The notes under the pieces were generated by a model. That model saw only the letters and a list, made by a program, of their open reading frames with translations, was not told the DNA's origin and did no database searches. A stretch of DNA of 15,471 bases from an uncultured Erysipelotrichaceae bacterium. Its GTDB lineage: Bacteria; Bacillota_I; Bacilli_A; RF39; UBA660. The DNA is taken from assembly GCA_902782915.1 (NCBI GenBank), contig CACZOV010000026.1:1-15471 (forward strand), read 5' to 3'. This document shows, in pieces, positions 7,441 through 14,632 of this stretch. Numbering within the stretch: position 1 is the first letter of the stretch; each line of letters begins with the position of its first letter. Made by a program: the position numbers and the translations under genes.

Positions 7441-8644
7441 TAGGCCTCCTGTAGTATAATTTATATTTTTTATCAATGTTTTTTCTTTTTAATTCTATAA
7501 ATCTTTTTAATGTTAAATCTTTTTTATAATATAAAATGTTTTTAACTTTATGTTCTTTATAAAGTTTTTTAATTTTATTTTTTATTTCATCATTTTTTAC
7601 ATATCTCATTATAATTCTTTTAGGAACTAATGTCCAAAGATATTCATTTTTTAAATATTCAATCTTATTTTCTTTATTATATATTACATCATCAATTAAA
7701 TATTTGGTAATATTCATTCCACCAAGTGTTACAAATGAATGACTTCTTCCTTGCCTAATATTTATTTCAAATAATTTATAAGAATTATTTTTTTTATTAT
7801 ATTTTAAATCAAAGTTTGCATATCCAACATATTTAATTGCTTCTAAAAACTCTTTAATTTTATCAAATAATTCTTGATCAAAGGTAGGAATAATTGCATC
7901 ATAGTCTCCGTAGGAGGCTGGAGCTTTATCTTCTAAGATTACTTGTCCTAATGCCATAAATGTAACTTTATTATGTGAATCAACATACGCATTTAAAACT
8001 CGAAGATTTGTATCATCTCCTTCAATATATTCTTGAACTATTAAATCTTTTTCATACTCTGAATGATATATTCTTTTTAATATATCATTAAATTCATTTA
8101 TATTATATACAACAAATACTTTTTTCTTACCCCAAAATGATGATTTCCAGTAAGTTACACTATCACTTGGTTTTAATATAATAGGAAAATCAAATGGAAG
8201 TTTTTGTTTTTGATAATTGTCTTTTGTATAAATAATAGTTTTAGGATAATCTAAATTATATTCACGACATGTTTTATAAAAGTTTTCTTTAATGATCAAT
8301 TTATTCATTAAATTTTCATCAATATAGGGAACAATAAAATATTTTTCTAATTCATTTTTATTTTCAATTATAAGTCTTGTATACACATCACTACAAGCAA
8401 TTAAAATAATTTTTTTGTTATTATATTTATCTTTTATATCTTTTAATGTTTTGAGAAACACTTCTTTTTTTTCTATATCTTTATTTTGATATATATCTAT
8501 TATTTTTGAAAACTTTGTTTCAGAATAACCAGTTTTACAAACAGCTATACTTCTTACTTGATATTGTTCATAAAAACCTATTGCCATTCCATAAACATTT
8601 CGATCACTTCCAAATAAAACAGGAATAAATTCTTGTACTTCCAT
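7433..8644 (-). CDS. ATP-grasp ligase, probable D-aspartate ligase for peptidoglycan
   Basis: It probably activates the beta-carboxyl of D-Asp with ATP and joins it to the side-chain amino group of the stem-peptide Lys on the wall precursor, as Asl of Enterococcus faecium does. The 403-residue product starts FIPVLFGSDRNVYGMA, the opening typical of this family. It has ATP-grasp features FPIILKPSDS (Lys158), VQEYIEGDD (203-211) and the metal-binding FEINIRQGRS (292-301; E293, N295). The start at 8644 is chosen because AAAGAGGT lies just upstream. An ATG at 8680 would precede the likely -10 (8669-8674) and so would not be transcribed. Its partners are the racemase-like genes downstream. A related ligase lies in the divergent operon. 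It could use another D-amino acid; the adjacent aspartate racemase favours D-Asp. Confidence 0.85.
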   Translation of the reverse strand: MEVQEFIPVLFGSDRNVYGMAIGFYEQYQVRSIAVCKTGYSETKFSKIIDIYQNKDIEKKEVFLKTLKDIKDKYNNKKIILIACSDVYTRLIIENKNELEKYFIVPYIDENLMNKLIIKENFYKTCREYNLDYPKTIIYTKDNYQKQKLPFDFPIILKPSDSVTYWKSSFWGKKKVFVVYNINEFNDILKRIYHSEYEKDLIVQEYIEGDDTNLRVLNAYVDSHNKVTFMALGQVILEDKAPASYGDYDAIIPTFDQELFDKIKEFLEAIKYVGYANFDLKYNKKNNSYKLFEINIRQGRSHSFVTLGGMNITKYLIDDVIYNKENKIEYLKNEYLWTLVPKRIIMRYVKNDEIKNKIKKLYKEHKVKNILYYKKDLTLKRFIELKRKNIDKKYKLYYRRPNE

Positions 8645-8668
8645 AGCTACCTCTTTACTTCTAAAAAC

Positions 8669-8697
8669 ATTATAACACATTAAAATTTCTTTTTAAA
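8669..8697 (-). promoter_or_regulatory. Minus-strand promoter of ligase-racemase operon
   Basis: On the minus strand, TATAAT lies at 8674-8669, preceded by TGT for an extended -10. The -35 match is weak (TTTAAA, 8697-8692, 17-base spacer). Transcription would begin near 8662, about 18 bases before the ATG at 8644, giving a very short leader. Confidence 0.65.
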
Positions 8698-8713
8698 TAT
8701 CAAAATGTTTTTT

Positions 8714-8742
8714 TTGACAAATTTTAGGGTATATTATATACT
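8714..8742 (+). promoter_or_regulatory. Strong promoter of the FemX-ligase operon
   Basis: TTGACA (8714-8719) and TATACT (8737-8742) are separated by exactly 17 bases. GTGGAGG (8755-8761) is the ribosome-binding site, 4 bases before the ATG. It fires away from the minus-strand promoter at 8669-8697; the two -35 elements are only 16 bases apart. I see no clear operator repeat between them. Confidence 0.88.
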
Positions 8743-8765
8743 GATTATGACAAAGTGGAGGAATT

Positions 8766-10025
8766 ATGCAATTAGTAGAATTAAATGAAAAGGAATATAA
8801 AGAATTTACAAAAAAAAATAAAGCCCATTTTCTTGAATCTTATGAATGGGGAATTGTTTCAAAATATAGAGGATATAAAGTATATTATTTAGGTCTTAAG
8901 GATGAAGATACTATAAAAGCAAGCGCTTTAGTGTTAGAAAAAAAATTAGTATTTAGTTATAAAAGATTTTATATACCAAGAGGTTTTACTATTGATTATA
9001 AAGATAAAGATTTATTAAAAGAAATGGTTAATAAAATAAAAGAATTTGCAAGGTCTAAAAATGCAATTTTTGTAAGAATAGATCCAGCAATTAAACTTCA
9101 TACCATAGATGAAAATGCTAATGTTATAGATGGTGAAAATAACTATGATGTTGTAGAAAATTTAGAAAATGTTGGTTTTAAACATTTAAAATTAACTAAA
9201 TACTTTGAAACAAATCAACCAAGATTTACTTTTAGAATACCTTTAGAAAATTCTATAGAAGAAATTGAAAATAGATATTCAACTACTACAAAGTCAAGAA
9301 TCAAAAAAGCAATTAACTCTTGTGTATTTGTTGATATTGGAAATCAAAATGATATAAAAGAGTTTTCTCGGCTTATGAAGTTAACAGAAAAAAGACAAGA
9401 TTTTTATTCTCATGATAGTGATTATTTTGAAAAATTTTATGAAATATTTAATAAAAGTAATATGGTAACTTTATATTTAGGTAAAATTGATCTGTTAAAG
9501 CTATTTGAAAAATTAAAAAATGAAAAAAAAGTGTTAGAAGAAGAAGCTAACTCTTTAAAAGATATAGATAGTAAAAAAGTTAATAATAGAAAAAAGGAGC
9601 TTGAAAAGAATATAAAGTCTATTAATGAGCAACTTGAAATACTAAAAGATAAACCAAAACAAGAAATTGTTGTTTCAAGTTATTTAATAGTAAAATATAA
9701 TGACTATGCATGGGCTTTATATGCAGCAAATGATATGGATTATAAAATGATGTATGCAAATTATTTAGTTTATGATACTCAAATAAAAGATGCTTTTAAA
9801 GAGGGTATAAAAGTATTTGATGTATTTGGAACAATAGGTGATCCAAACTCAGAAAGTTCTCTTTTAGGACTTCATGATTTTAAGAAAAAGTGGGGAGGGG
9901 AATATACTGAGTTTGTAGGTGAATTTGATCTTATTTTAAATAAATTTATGTATTTTGTTTATACAAAGTTAATACCAATATATCATAAAATTGTAAATAA
10001 AAAATTAAAAAAGGAAGTGAAATAA
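8766..10025 (+). CDS. FemX/MurM-like peptidoglycan bridge aminoacyltransferase
   Basis: It probably transfers an amino acid from aminoacyl-tRNA to the stem-peptide side chain of a lipid-linked wall precursor at the inner membrane face. The 419-residue length suits the FemABX family. The first acyltransferase-like half contains FLESYEWG (22-29) and YIPRGFTIDY (69-78). The second begins near 150 with FRIPLENSIEEIENRYSTTT. A charged coiled-coil arm (about 241-297) sits in the usual position of the FemA/MurM helical arm. The end carries YAANDMDYKMMYANYL, VFDVFGTIGDP (350-360) and GLHDFKKKWGGEYTEFVGEFDL, the conserved C-terminal pattern. The stop overlaps the next ATG (TAATG). Which amino acid it adds cannot be told from the sequence. 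A linked role with the ligase is inferred from the operon. Confidence 0.9.
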   Translation: MQLVELNEKEYKEFTKKNKAHFLESYEWGIVSKYRGYKVYYLGLKDEDTIKASALVLEKKLVFSYKRFYIPRGFTIDYKDKDLLKEMVNKIKEFARSKNAIFVRIDPAIKLHTIDENANVIDGENNYDVVENLENVGFKHLKLTKYFETNQPRFTFRIPLENSIEEIENRYSTTTKSRIKKAINSCVFVDIGNQNDIKEFSRLMKLTEKRQDFYSHDSDYFEKFYEIFNKSNMVTLYLGKIDLLKLFEKLKNEKKVLEEEANSLKDIDSKKVNNRKKELEKNIKSINEQLEILKDKPKQEIVVSSYLIVKYNDYAWALYAANDMDYKMMYANYLVYDTQIKDAFKEGIKVFDVFGTIGDPNSESSLLGLHDFKKKWGGEYTEFVGEFDLILNKFMYFVYTKLIPIYHKIVNKKLKKEVK

Positions 10026-11224
10026 TGGATTTTTTTGGGGTAGTACTTGGAGGAGATATGAATACTTATGGTGTTGCAATGGCATTTTATGAACAATATC
10101 ATAAAAAAACTATTGTAATAGGTAAGCATCCTTTATATCCAACAAACCCAAGTAAAATAATTGAAGGTTATTATTATGATACAATACTAGAAGATGATAC
10201 GTTAATATTTGCTTTAAAAGAATTAAATAATAAATACTCAAATACAAAAAAAATATTATTTGGTAATACTGATTTTTATGTAGAACATATCATGAAAAAT
10301 AGAGAAAAAATAGAAAGTATAAGTGATAACTATATAATTCCAATGGTAAAATTAGATATGTTTAAAGAATTATTTTGTAAGGAATCATTTTATAAGTTAT
10401 GTGAAAAATATAATTTAAATTATCCTAAATATCAAATTTATGATTTTAAAAAAGATAATTTAGAAAACTATCAAGTAAAATTTACATATCCTATTTTTTT
10501 AAAGCCAGCAGATACAGTTATTTATTCAGAATTCAATTTTTCTGGTAAGCAAAAAGGATATAAAGTAGAAAATGAACAAGAATTTAAAGAAATAATAAAA
10601 AGAATAAAATTAAGTGGTTTTGAAGATAAATTCATTGTTCAAGAATATATTGAAGGTGACGATGAATCAATGTATGTATTTACAGCATATGTATCAAAAA
10701 GTCATAAAGTAAAAGTTATAACCGCTGGTAAAATATTAATGCACGATCGAACTCCAGAATTAATTGGAAATTATTCTGCTATTACAAATGCAGTGGATGA
10801 AGAATTTAGTTTAAAATTAAAAGATTTTCTTGAAAGTATAAAATTTACAGGAATCTGTCATTTTGATGTTGAATATGATATAAATAGAAAAAAATTCTAT
10901 GTTTTTGAAATGAATATTAGACAAGGAAGAAGTAATTTTTATACATTTGCAAGTGGTGCTAATTTAATGAAGGAAATAGTAGATGATTATATTTATGAAA
11001 AAGATAATAAATTTTATATTGCTAATAAAAAGTTTACTGTTAGTATTTTGCCAAAATTTATACTTAAATATTGTTTAAAGAAAAATGGAAAAATTCCAGA
11101 GTTAGGCAAATTTTATAGATTTTCACTGGCAAGTTATGATCGAAATATAATTAGATATTTATATCAAGTAAGATGGGACTATCGTATATTAAGAGGATTT
11201 TTAAAATATAATAAGAAAAGTTAA
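10025..11224 (+). CDS. Second ATP-grasp ligase, paralogue of the D-aspartate ligase
   Basis: An ATP-dependent carboxylate-amine ligase of the same family as the ligase at 7433-8644, probably adding a D-amino acid to the wall precursor. The 399-residue product begins FFGVVLGGDMNTYGVAMAFYEQY, matching its paralogue's opening. It has YPIFLKPADT (Lys160), VQEYIEGDD (205-213), and FEMNIRQGRS (294-303), so ATP and metal sites look intact. It differs in the loop after the Lys motif (NFSGKQKG against SFWGKKKV), where substrate choice could lie. The two diverge strongly in the last 70 residues. It starts within the TAATG overlap with the FemX gene, after GGAAGTG, so translation is probably coupled. 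Substrate unknown: the same D-Asp at another site, or a different amino acid. Confidence 0.85.
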   Translation: MDFFGVVLGGDMNTYGVAMAFYEQYHKKTIVIGKHPLYPTNPSKIIEGYYYDTILEDDTLIFALKELNNKYSNTKKILFGNTDFYVEHIMKNREKIESISDNYIIPMVKLDMFKELFCKESFYKLCEKYNLNYPKYQIYDFKKDNLENYQVKFTYPIFLKPADTVIYSEFNFSGKQKGYKVENEQEFKEIIKRIKLSGFEDKFIVQEYIEGDDESMYVFTAYVSKSHKVKVITAGKILMHDRTPELIGNYSAITNAVDEEFSLKLKDFLESIKFTGICHFDVEYDINRKKFYVFEMNIRQGRSNFYTFASGANLMKEIVDDYIYEKDNKFYIANKKFTVSILPKFILKYCLKKNGKIPELGKFYRFSLASYDRNIIRYLYQVRWDYRILRGFLKYNKKS

Positions 11225-11247
11225 TTATAATTAAAAGTTCTTTTTTT
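11213..11247 (+). terminator. Probable terminator of the FemX-ligase operon
   Basis: A 14-base palindrome TTAATTATAATTAA (11221-11234) is flanked by AAGAA (11213-11217) and TTCTT (11238-11242) with a symmetrical 3x3 internal loop. T's run to 11247. The stop (11222-11224) lies in the stem. It is weak in GC and so only moderately certain. Confidence 0.5.
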
Positions 11248-11264
11248 CTTTCTTATAAAATATT

Positions 11265-11293
11265 TTGCATTATATATAAAATTATGCTATAAT
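11265..11293 (+). promoter_or_regulatory. Promoter of coiled-coil M23 gene
   Basis: TTGCAT (11265-11270) and TATAAT (11288-11293) have a 17-base spacer, with TGC giving an extended -10. AGAGGTGAG at about 11309-11317 supplies the ribosome-binding site. Confidence 0.82.
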
Positions 11294-11319
11294 TTTTTTG
11301 ATAAGACTAGAGGTGAGAA

Positions 11320-12522
11320 ATGAAGAATAGAAAACTAATAATGTTATTAATAATAGTTATATTATTAATTCCAAATCAAATCGAAGCTAAAACTTTAAGG
11401 GATTTAAAAAATGAACTTGCTTCAGTAAAAGAAAAAAAATTTCAAAATGATTCTAAAAAGAAATTAACTCAAAGTGAGATCAATTCAGTAAATTCAAATA
11501 TAGAAAATATTAGAAACAAAATAGTTGAAAGTGAAAATACAGTAAAAAAATTAACAAATGAAATACAAGAGTTAAATGAAAGTATTCAGGAAAAGGATTT
11601 AGAAATAAAAGAAATAATTCATTTTTTGCAAATATCAAATGGAGAAAATGCTTATCTTGAATATATATTTGGATCAAGAGATATAACGGATTTTATATAT
11701 AGAAGTGCAGTGTCCGGCCAACTTGTTTCTTATAATGATTCCTTAATAATTGAATATAATGATACAATTAAAAAAAATGAGCAAAAACAAGTAGAACTTA
11801 AAGATGAAATGGTAAGTCTTGCAGCTAAACAAGAAAATTTAGAAAGTGAACTAACAAAACTTGGAGATGAGTTAAAAGATTTAAATAGCATTTCAGTTGA
11901 TATAGATGCAGAGATTGCTGCCCAAGAAAAAGTAATTGAATACTATGAAAAAACATTAGGATGTAAATTAGATGAAAATATTAATAGTTGTGGAAAAGTT
12001 CCTTATTCTGGTAAATTTGTAAGACCAATTCAAAATGGCAGAATTACTAGTAATTTTGGATCACGTTGCTATTGGAATAATGTGCAAGGAAGAAATGTTT
12101 GTACATATCACTATGGAATTGATATAGCTGGAGGAGATACGCAAGTTTATGCTGCTGCTCCTGGTACTGTTGCTAATATTTTTTGGTATCAAAGTTGTGG
12201 TGGTAATATGTTATTTGTTAATCATAATGTTGGAGGGTTTTATTATACAACAGGATATTATCATTTAAAAAGTATTAATGTAAAAATTGGTGATTATGTT
12301 GATCAAAATACTGTAATAGGAATTACAGGAGGAGATTCATCGACTTGGGGATATGATAAATGTTCAACTGGAAGGCACTTACATTTTGCTGTTGCAACAG
12401 GTCTTTATATGAAAGATTATTCTTCTTGGTCAACTTATCAAGCAAGAAATATTAATCCAATAACGGTTGTTAATTTTCCGTCATATGGAACATGGTTTGC
12501 AAATAGAGTTACTAAATATTAG
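11320..12522 (+). CDS. Secreted coiled-coil M23 peptidoglycan hydrolase (CwlO/PcsB/EnvC type)
   Basis: It probably cleaves peptidoglycan during growth or division; CwlO- and PcsB-type proteins are controlled by the FtsEX membrane complex, but ftsEX is not in this window. The 400-residue product has a signal peptide (1-23, MKNRK then LIMLLIIVILLI, likely cut after IEA). Two long charged helical stretches (about 25-103 and 145-212) flank a short segment (AYLEYIFGSRDITDFIYRSA, 111-130) resembling the FtsX-contact hairpin tip. The C-terminal M23 domain spans about 230-385. Zinc ligands are intact: H264 and D268 (HYGID), H355 in HLHF, with catalytic-type H315 and H353. Six cysteines (215, 224, 250, 261, 293, 348) lie in or near the catalytic part and could form disulfides. 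It has its own promoter and terminator, so it is a single-gene unit. Confidence 0.92.
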   Translation: MKNRKLIMLLIIVILLIPNQIEAKTLRDLKNELASVKEKKFQNDSKKKLTQSEINSVNSNIENIRNKIVESENTVKKLTNEIQELNESIQEKDLEIKEIIHFLQISNGENAYLEYIFGSRDITDFIYRSAVSGQLVSYNDSLIIEYNDTIKKNEQKQVELKDEMVSLAAKQENLESELTKLGDELKDLNSISVDIDAEIAAQEKVIEYYEKTLGCKLDENINSCGKVPYSGKFVRPIQNGRITSNFGSRCYWNNVQGRNVCTYHYGIDIAGGDTQVYAAAPGTVANIFWYQSCGGNMLFVNHNVGGFYYTTGYYHLKSINVKIGDYVDQNTVIGITGGDSSTWGYDKCSTGRHLHFAVATGLYMKDYSSWSTYQARNINPITVVNFPSYGTWFANRVTKY

Positions 12523-12533
12523 TAACTTTTTTT
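12507..12533 (+). terminator. Rho-independent terminator after M23 gene
   Basis: AGTTACTAA (12507-12515) pairs perfectly with TTAGTAACT (12519-12527), with a 3-base loop, or 8 pairs with a 5-base loop. T's run from 12527 to 12533. The stop TAG (12520-12522) is in the right arm, and the last two T's are also the first bases of the next promoter's -35. Confidence 0.88.
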
Positions 12534-12559
12534 GACAAAAAATAATTTTAATTTATAAT
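12532..12559 (+). promoter_or_regulatory. Promoter of symporter-ung operon
   Basis: TTGACA (12532-12537) and TATAAT (12554-12559), both consensus, are separated by 16 bases. AGAGGGA at about 12568-12574 serves as ribosome-binding site before the ATG at 12580. Confidence 0.88.
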
Positions 12560-12579
12560 ATATTATTAGAGGGATATTT

Positions 12580-13875
12580 ATGGAAATAATAAATAAGATT
12601 TTGTGGAGTATTGCAACTGTTTTATTAGTTGCATCTGGTTTTTATTTTGCTAAAAAAATAGATTTTTTACATTTAAGAATTTTTAAAATGTTAAAAATAC
12701 TAAAAAAGAAAGATAAAAATGAAGAGGGTATATCAGCATTTGAATCTTTAAGTGTTGCACTTGGAGCATGTATTGGTGTTGGTTCATTATCAGGGATTGC
12801 TCTTGCTATTTATAAAGGTGGTATTGGTTCAATTTTTTGGACAATTATATCTTGTTTAATAATTGTGCCAAATTCATTTATAGAGAACTCTTTAGCTGTT
12901 ATATATCATAAAAAGAAAGATGATTTATTTATTGGAGGACCTGCTAATTATATTAGAGATGGGTTGGGATATAAAAAATTATCTTTAGTTTATGCCTTTA
13001 TTATAATACTTGCGTATTTATTTGGTTTTATTCCTATTCAAGCTAATACTATTTCTAAAGCAATAACAACCTTTTTTAATGTTCCTGCTTTATTGATAGG
13101 ATGTGTAATTGGAATAATATGCTTTATAATAATTAAAAATGGTATTAAGAGTATTGCTAAGTTTTCAAGTATATTTATTCCAATAATGGCTTCTGTTTAT
13201 TTATTAGTATCTTTGTATATTATTTTTAAAAATATTAATTTAATTCCTGGAATTGTAATTTCTATTTTTAAAGAAGCATTTAACTTTAAAGCACTTGGTT
13301 ATGGTATATTTAGTAGTCTTATTATCGGTATAGAAAGAGGTATATTTGCAAGTGAAATAGGTGCAGGTACAAGTGCTATAGCAGCAGGATCAAGTAATCA
13401 GAAAAATCCATTTAAACAAGGAATAGTTGGTATGTTTGGAGGATACTATACAATTTTTGTTGTATGCCTATCAACAGCTTTAATTATTTTAACTAGTGAT
13501 TATAATCCTATTAATTATGGAGTAGTTAATGGTATTGAAATTACTTTAAATTCATTAATATATCATTTAGGAACATTTGGTAATATTATTTTGTATTTTT
13601 GTTTAATTGCATTTTCTTTTTCAACTATTATTTCAGGATATTATTATGTTGAAACAAATTTAAAATTTATTTATGATAAAATATCAATTAATAATATTTT
13701 ATTTCTGCAAATAATTACTACTATTATTCTAATAGTATCAACTATTATTAGTCCAACATTTATTTGGAATACAGCAGATTTATTAGTAGCTATGTTGGTT
13801 ATTATTAATATATTTTCAATATTTAAACTACGTCATATTTTCTTAAAAAAATATAAAGAGATGGGAAGTAATTAA
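12580..13875 (+). CDS. AGCS-family sodium/amino acid symporter (alanine or glycine type)
   Basis: A multi-pass inner-membrane carrier that probably takes up a small amino acid with sodium. The 431-residue product is mostly hydrophobic with about ten membrane segments. AGCS patterns are visible: LGACIGVGSLSGIALAIYKG (61-80), GGPANYIRDGLG (119-130) and IERGIFASEIGAGTSAIAAG (251-270). They correspond to the family's GTGNIAGVA, GGP-YY and RG-FSNEAG-GSA signatures, but several usual Asn/Thr/Ala positions differ, and the loop before residue 51 is shorter. Substrate could be alanine, glycine or their D-forms; this is not decided by sequence. It follows wall-related genes and is one base away from ung, so the two are probably co-transcribed. 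Confidence 0.88.
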   Translation: MEIINKILWSIATVLLVASGFYFAKKIDFLHLRIFKMLKILKKKDKNEEGISAFESLSVALGACIGVGSLSGIALAIYKGGIGSIFWTIISCLIIVPNSFIENSLAVIYHKKKDDLFIGGPANYIRDGLGYKKLSLVYAFIIILAYLFGFIPIQANTISKAITTFFNVPALLIGCVIGIICFIIIKNGIKSIAKFSSIFIPIMASVYLLVSLYIIFKNINLIPGIVISIFKEAFNFKALGYGIFSSLIIGIERGIFASEIGAGTSAIAAGSSNQKNPFKQGIVGMFGGYYTIFVVCLSTALIILTSDYNPINYGVVNGIEITLNSLIYHLGTFGNIILYFCLIAFSFSTIISGYYYVETNLKFIYDKISINNILFLQIITTIILIVSTIISPTFIWNTADLLVAMLVIINIFSIFKLRHIFLKKYKEMGSN

Positions 13876-13876
13876 A

Positions 13877-14539
13877 ATGATAGGAAATGAATGGGATAAT
13901 ATTTTAGAAAATGAATTTAAAAAAGACTATTTTTATAATTTATTAAAATTTGTTCAAGGCGAATATAAAGTAAAAACTGTATATCCACCTAAAAAAGAAG
14001 TTTTTAAAGCATTTCGTTATACTCCATATAAAAGTTTAAAAGTAGTAATTCTTGGACAAGATCCATATCATGGAGAAGGTGAAGCAGAAGGACTTAGTTT
14101 TTCTGTTAAACCAGGTATAAGAAAACCTCCGTCATTAAATAATATTTTTAAAGAATTACATGATGATTTAGGTTGTAGTATACCAATAGATGGTTCTTTA
14201 GTTTATTGGGCTAAACAAGGAGTACTTTTATTGAATACTGTTCTAACAGTTATTAAAGATCAAGCAGCAAGTCATAAGGATATTGGTTGGGAAACATTTA
14301 CAGATGAAGTTATTAAAATAATTAATGAAAAAAGTGAGCCAGTTGTTTTTATATTATGGGGCAGTTTTGCACGTAGTAAAAAGAAGTTAATTACTAATAA
14401 AAAACATTTGATTATAGAATCAGCTCATCCATCTCCACTTTCAGCTTATAATGGTTTCTTTGGATCACATCCTTTTTCTAAAACAAATGACTTTTTAATT
14501 AAAAATAATTTAAAGCCAATAGATTGGCAAATAAAATAG
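13877..14539 (+). CDS. ung: Uracil-DNA glycosylase (family 1, UDG)
   Basis: It removes uracil from DNA by cutting the N-glycosidic bond, the first step of base-excision repair after cytosine deamination or dUTP use. The 220-residue length is normal. The water-activating motif GQDPYH is at residues 60-65 (catalytic Asp62). The conserved AEGLSFSV follows (70-77), then PPSLNNIFKEL (84-94), the GVLLLNTVLTV strand (115-125) and the minor-groove loop HPSPLS (184-189, with His184). The start lies one base after the symporter stop, with GGGAAG upstream (13863-13868). No terminator is evident before clpC. Confidence 0.97.
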   Translation: MIGNEWDNILENEFKKDYFYNLLKFVQGEYKVKTVYPPKKEVFKAFRYTPYKSLKVVILGQDPYHGEGEAEGLSFSVKPGIRKPPSLNNIFKELHDDLGCSIPIDGSLVYWAKQGVLLLNTVLTVIKDQAASHKDIGWETFTDEVIKIINEKSEPVVFILWGSFARSKKKLITNKKHLIIESAHPSPLSAYNGFFGSHPFSKTNDFLIKNNLKPIDWQIK

Positions 14540-14632
14540 TATTCATAGAAGAATATAACTATAAAAATATTTGTCGATTAAAACAATCTATAAATCTTTG
14601 GAATTTTCATATAGTATATATGGAGGAATTAT

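Noticed and set aside
8645..8680. Upstream ATG at 8680 as start of the minus-strand ligase
   Set aside because: The likely -10 (8669-8674) lies downstream of it, the 12 extra residues are unlike the family, and AAAGAGGT precedes the ATG at 8644.
26..14539. Use of TGA as tryptophan codon (code 4)
   Set aside because: Every gene is full length when TGA is a stop, and Trp is TGG throughout, including conserved Trp in DnaB, FemX and UDG.
14540..14632. Promoter for clpC in the 93-base gap
   Set aside because: TTGTCG (14571-14576) and TATAAA (14589-14594) are only 12 bases apart, and no other pair has good match and spacing.
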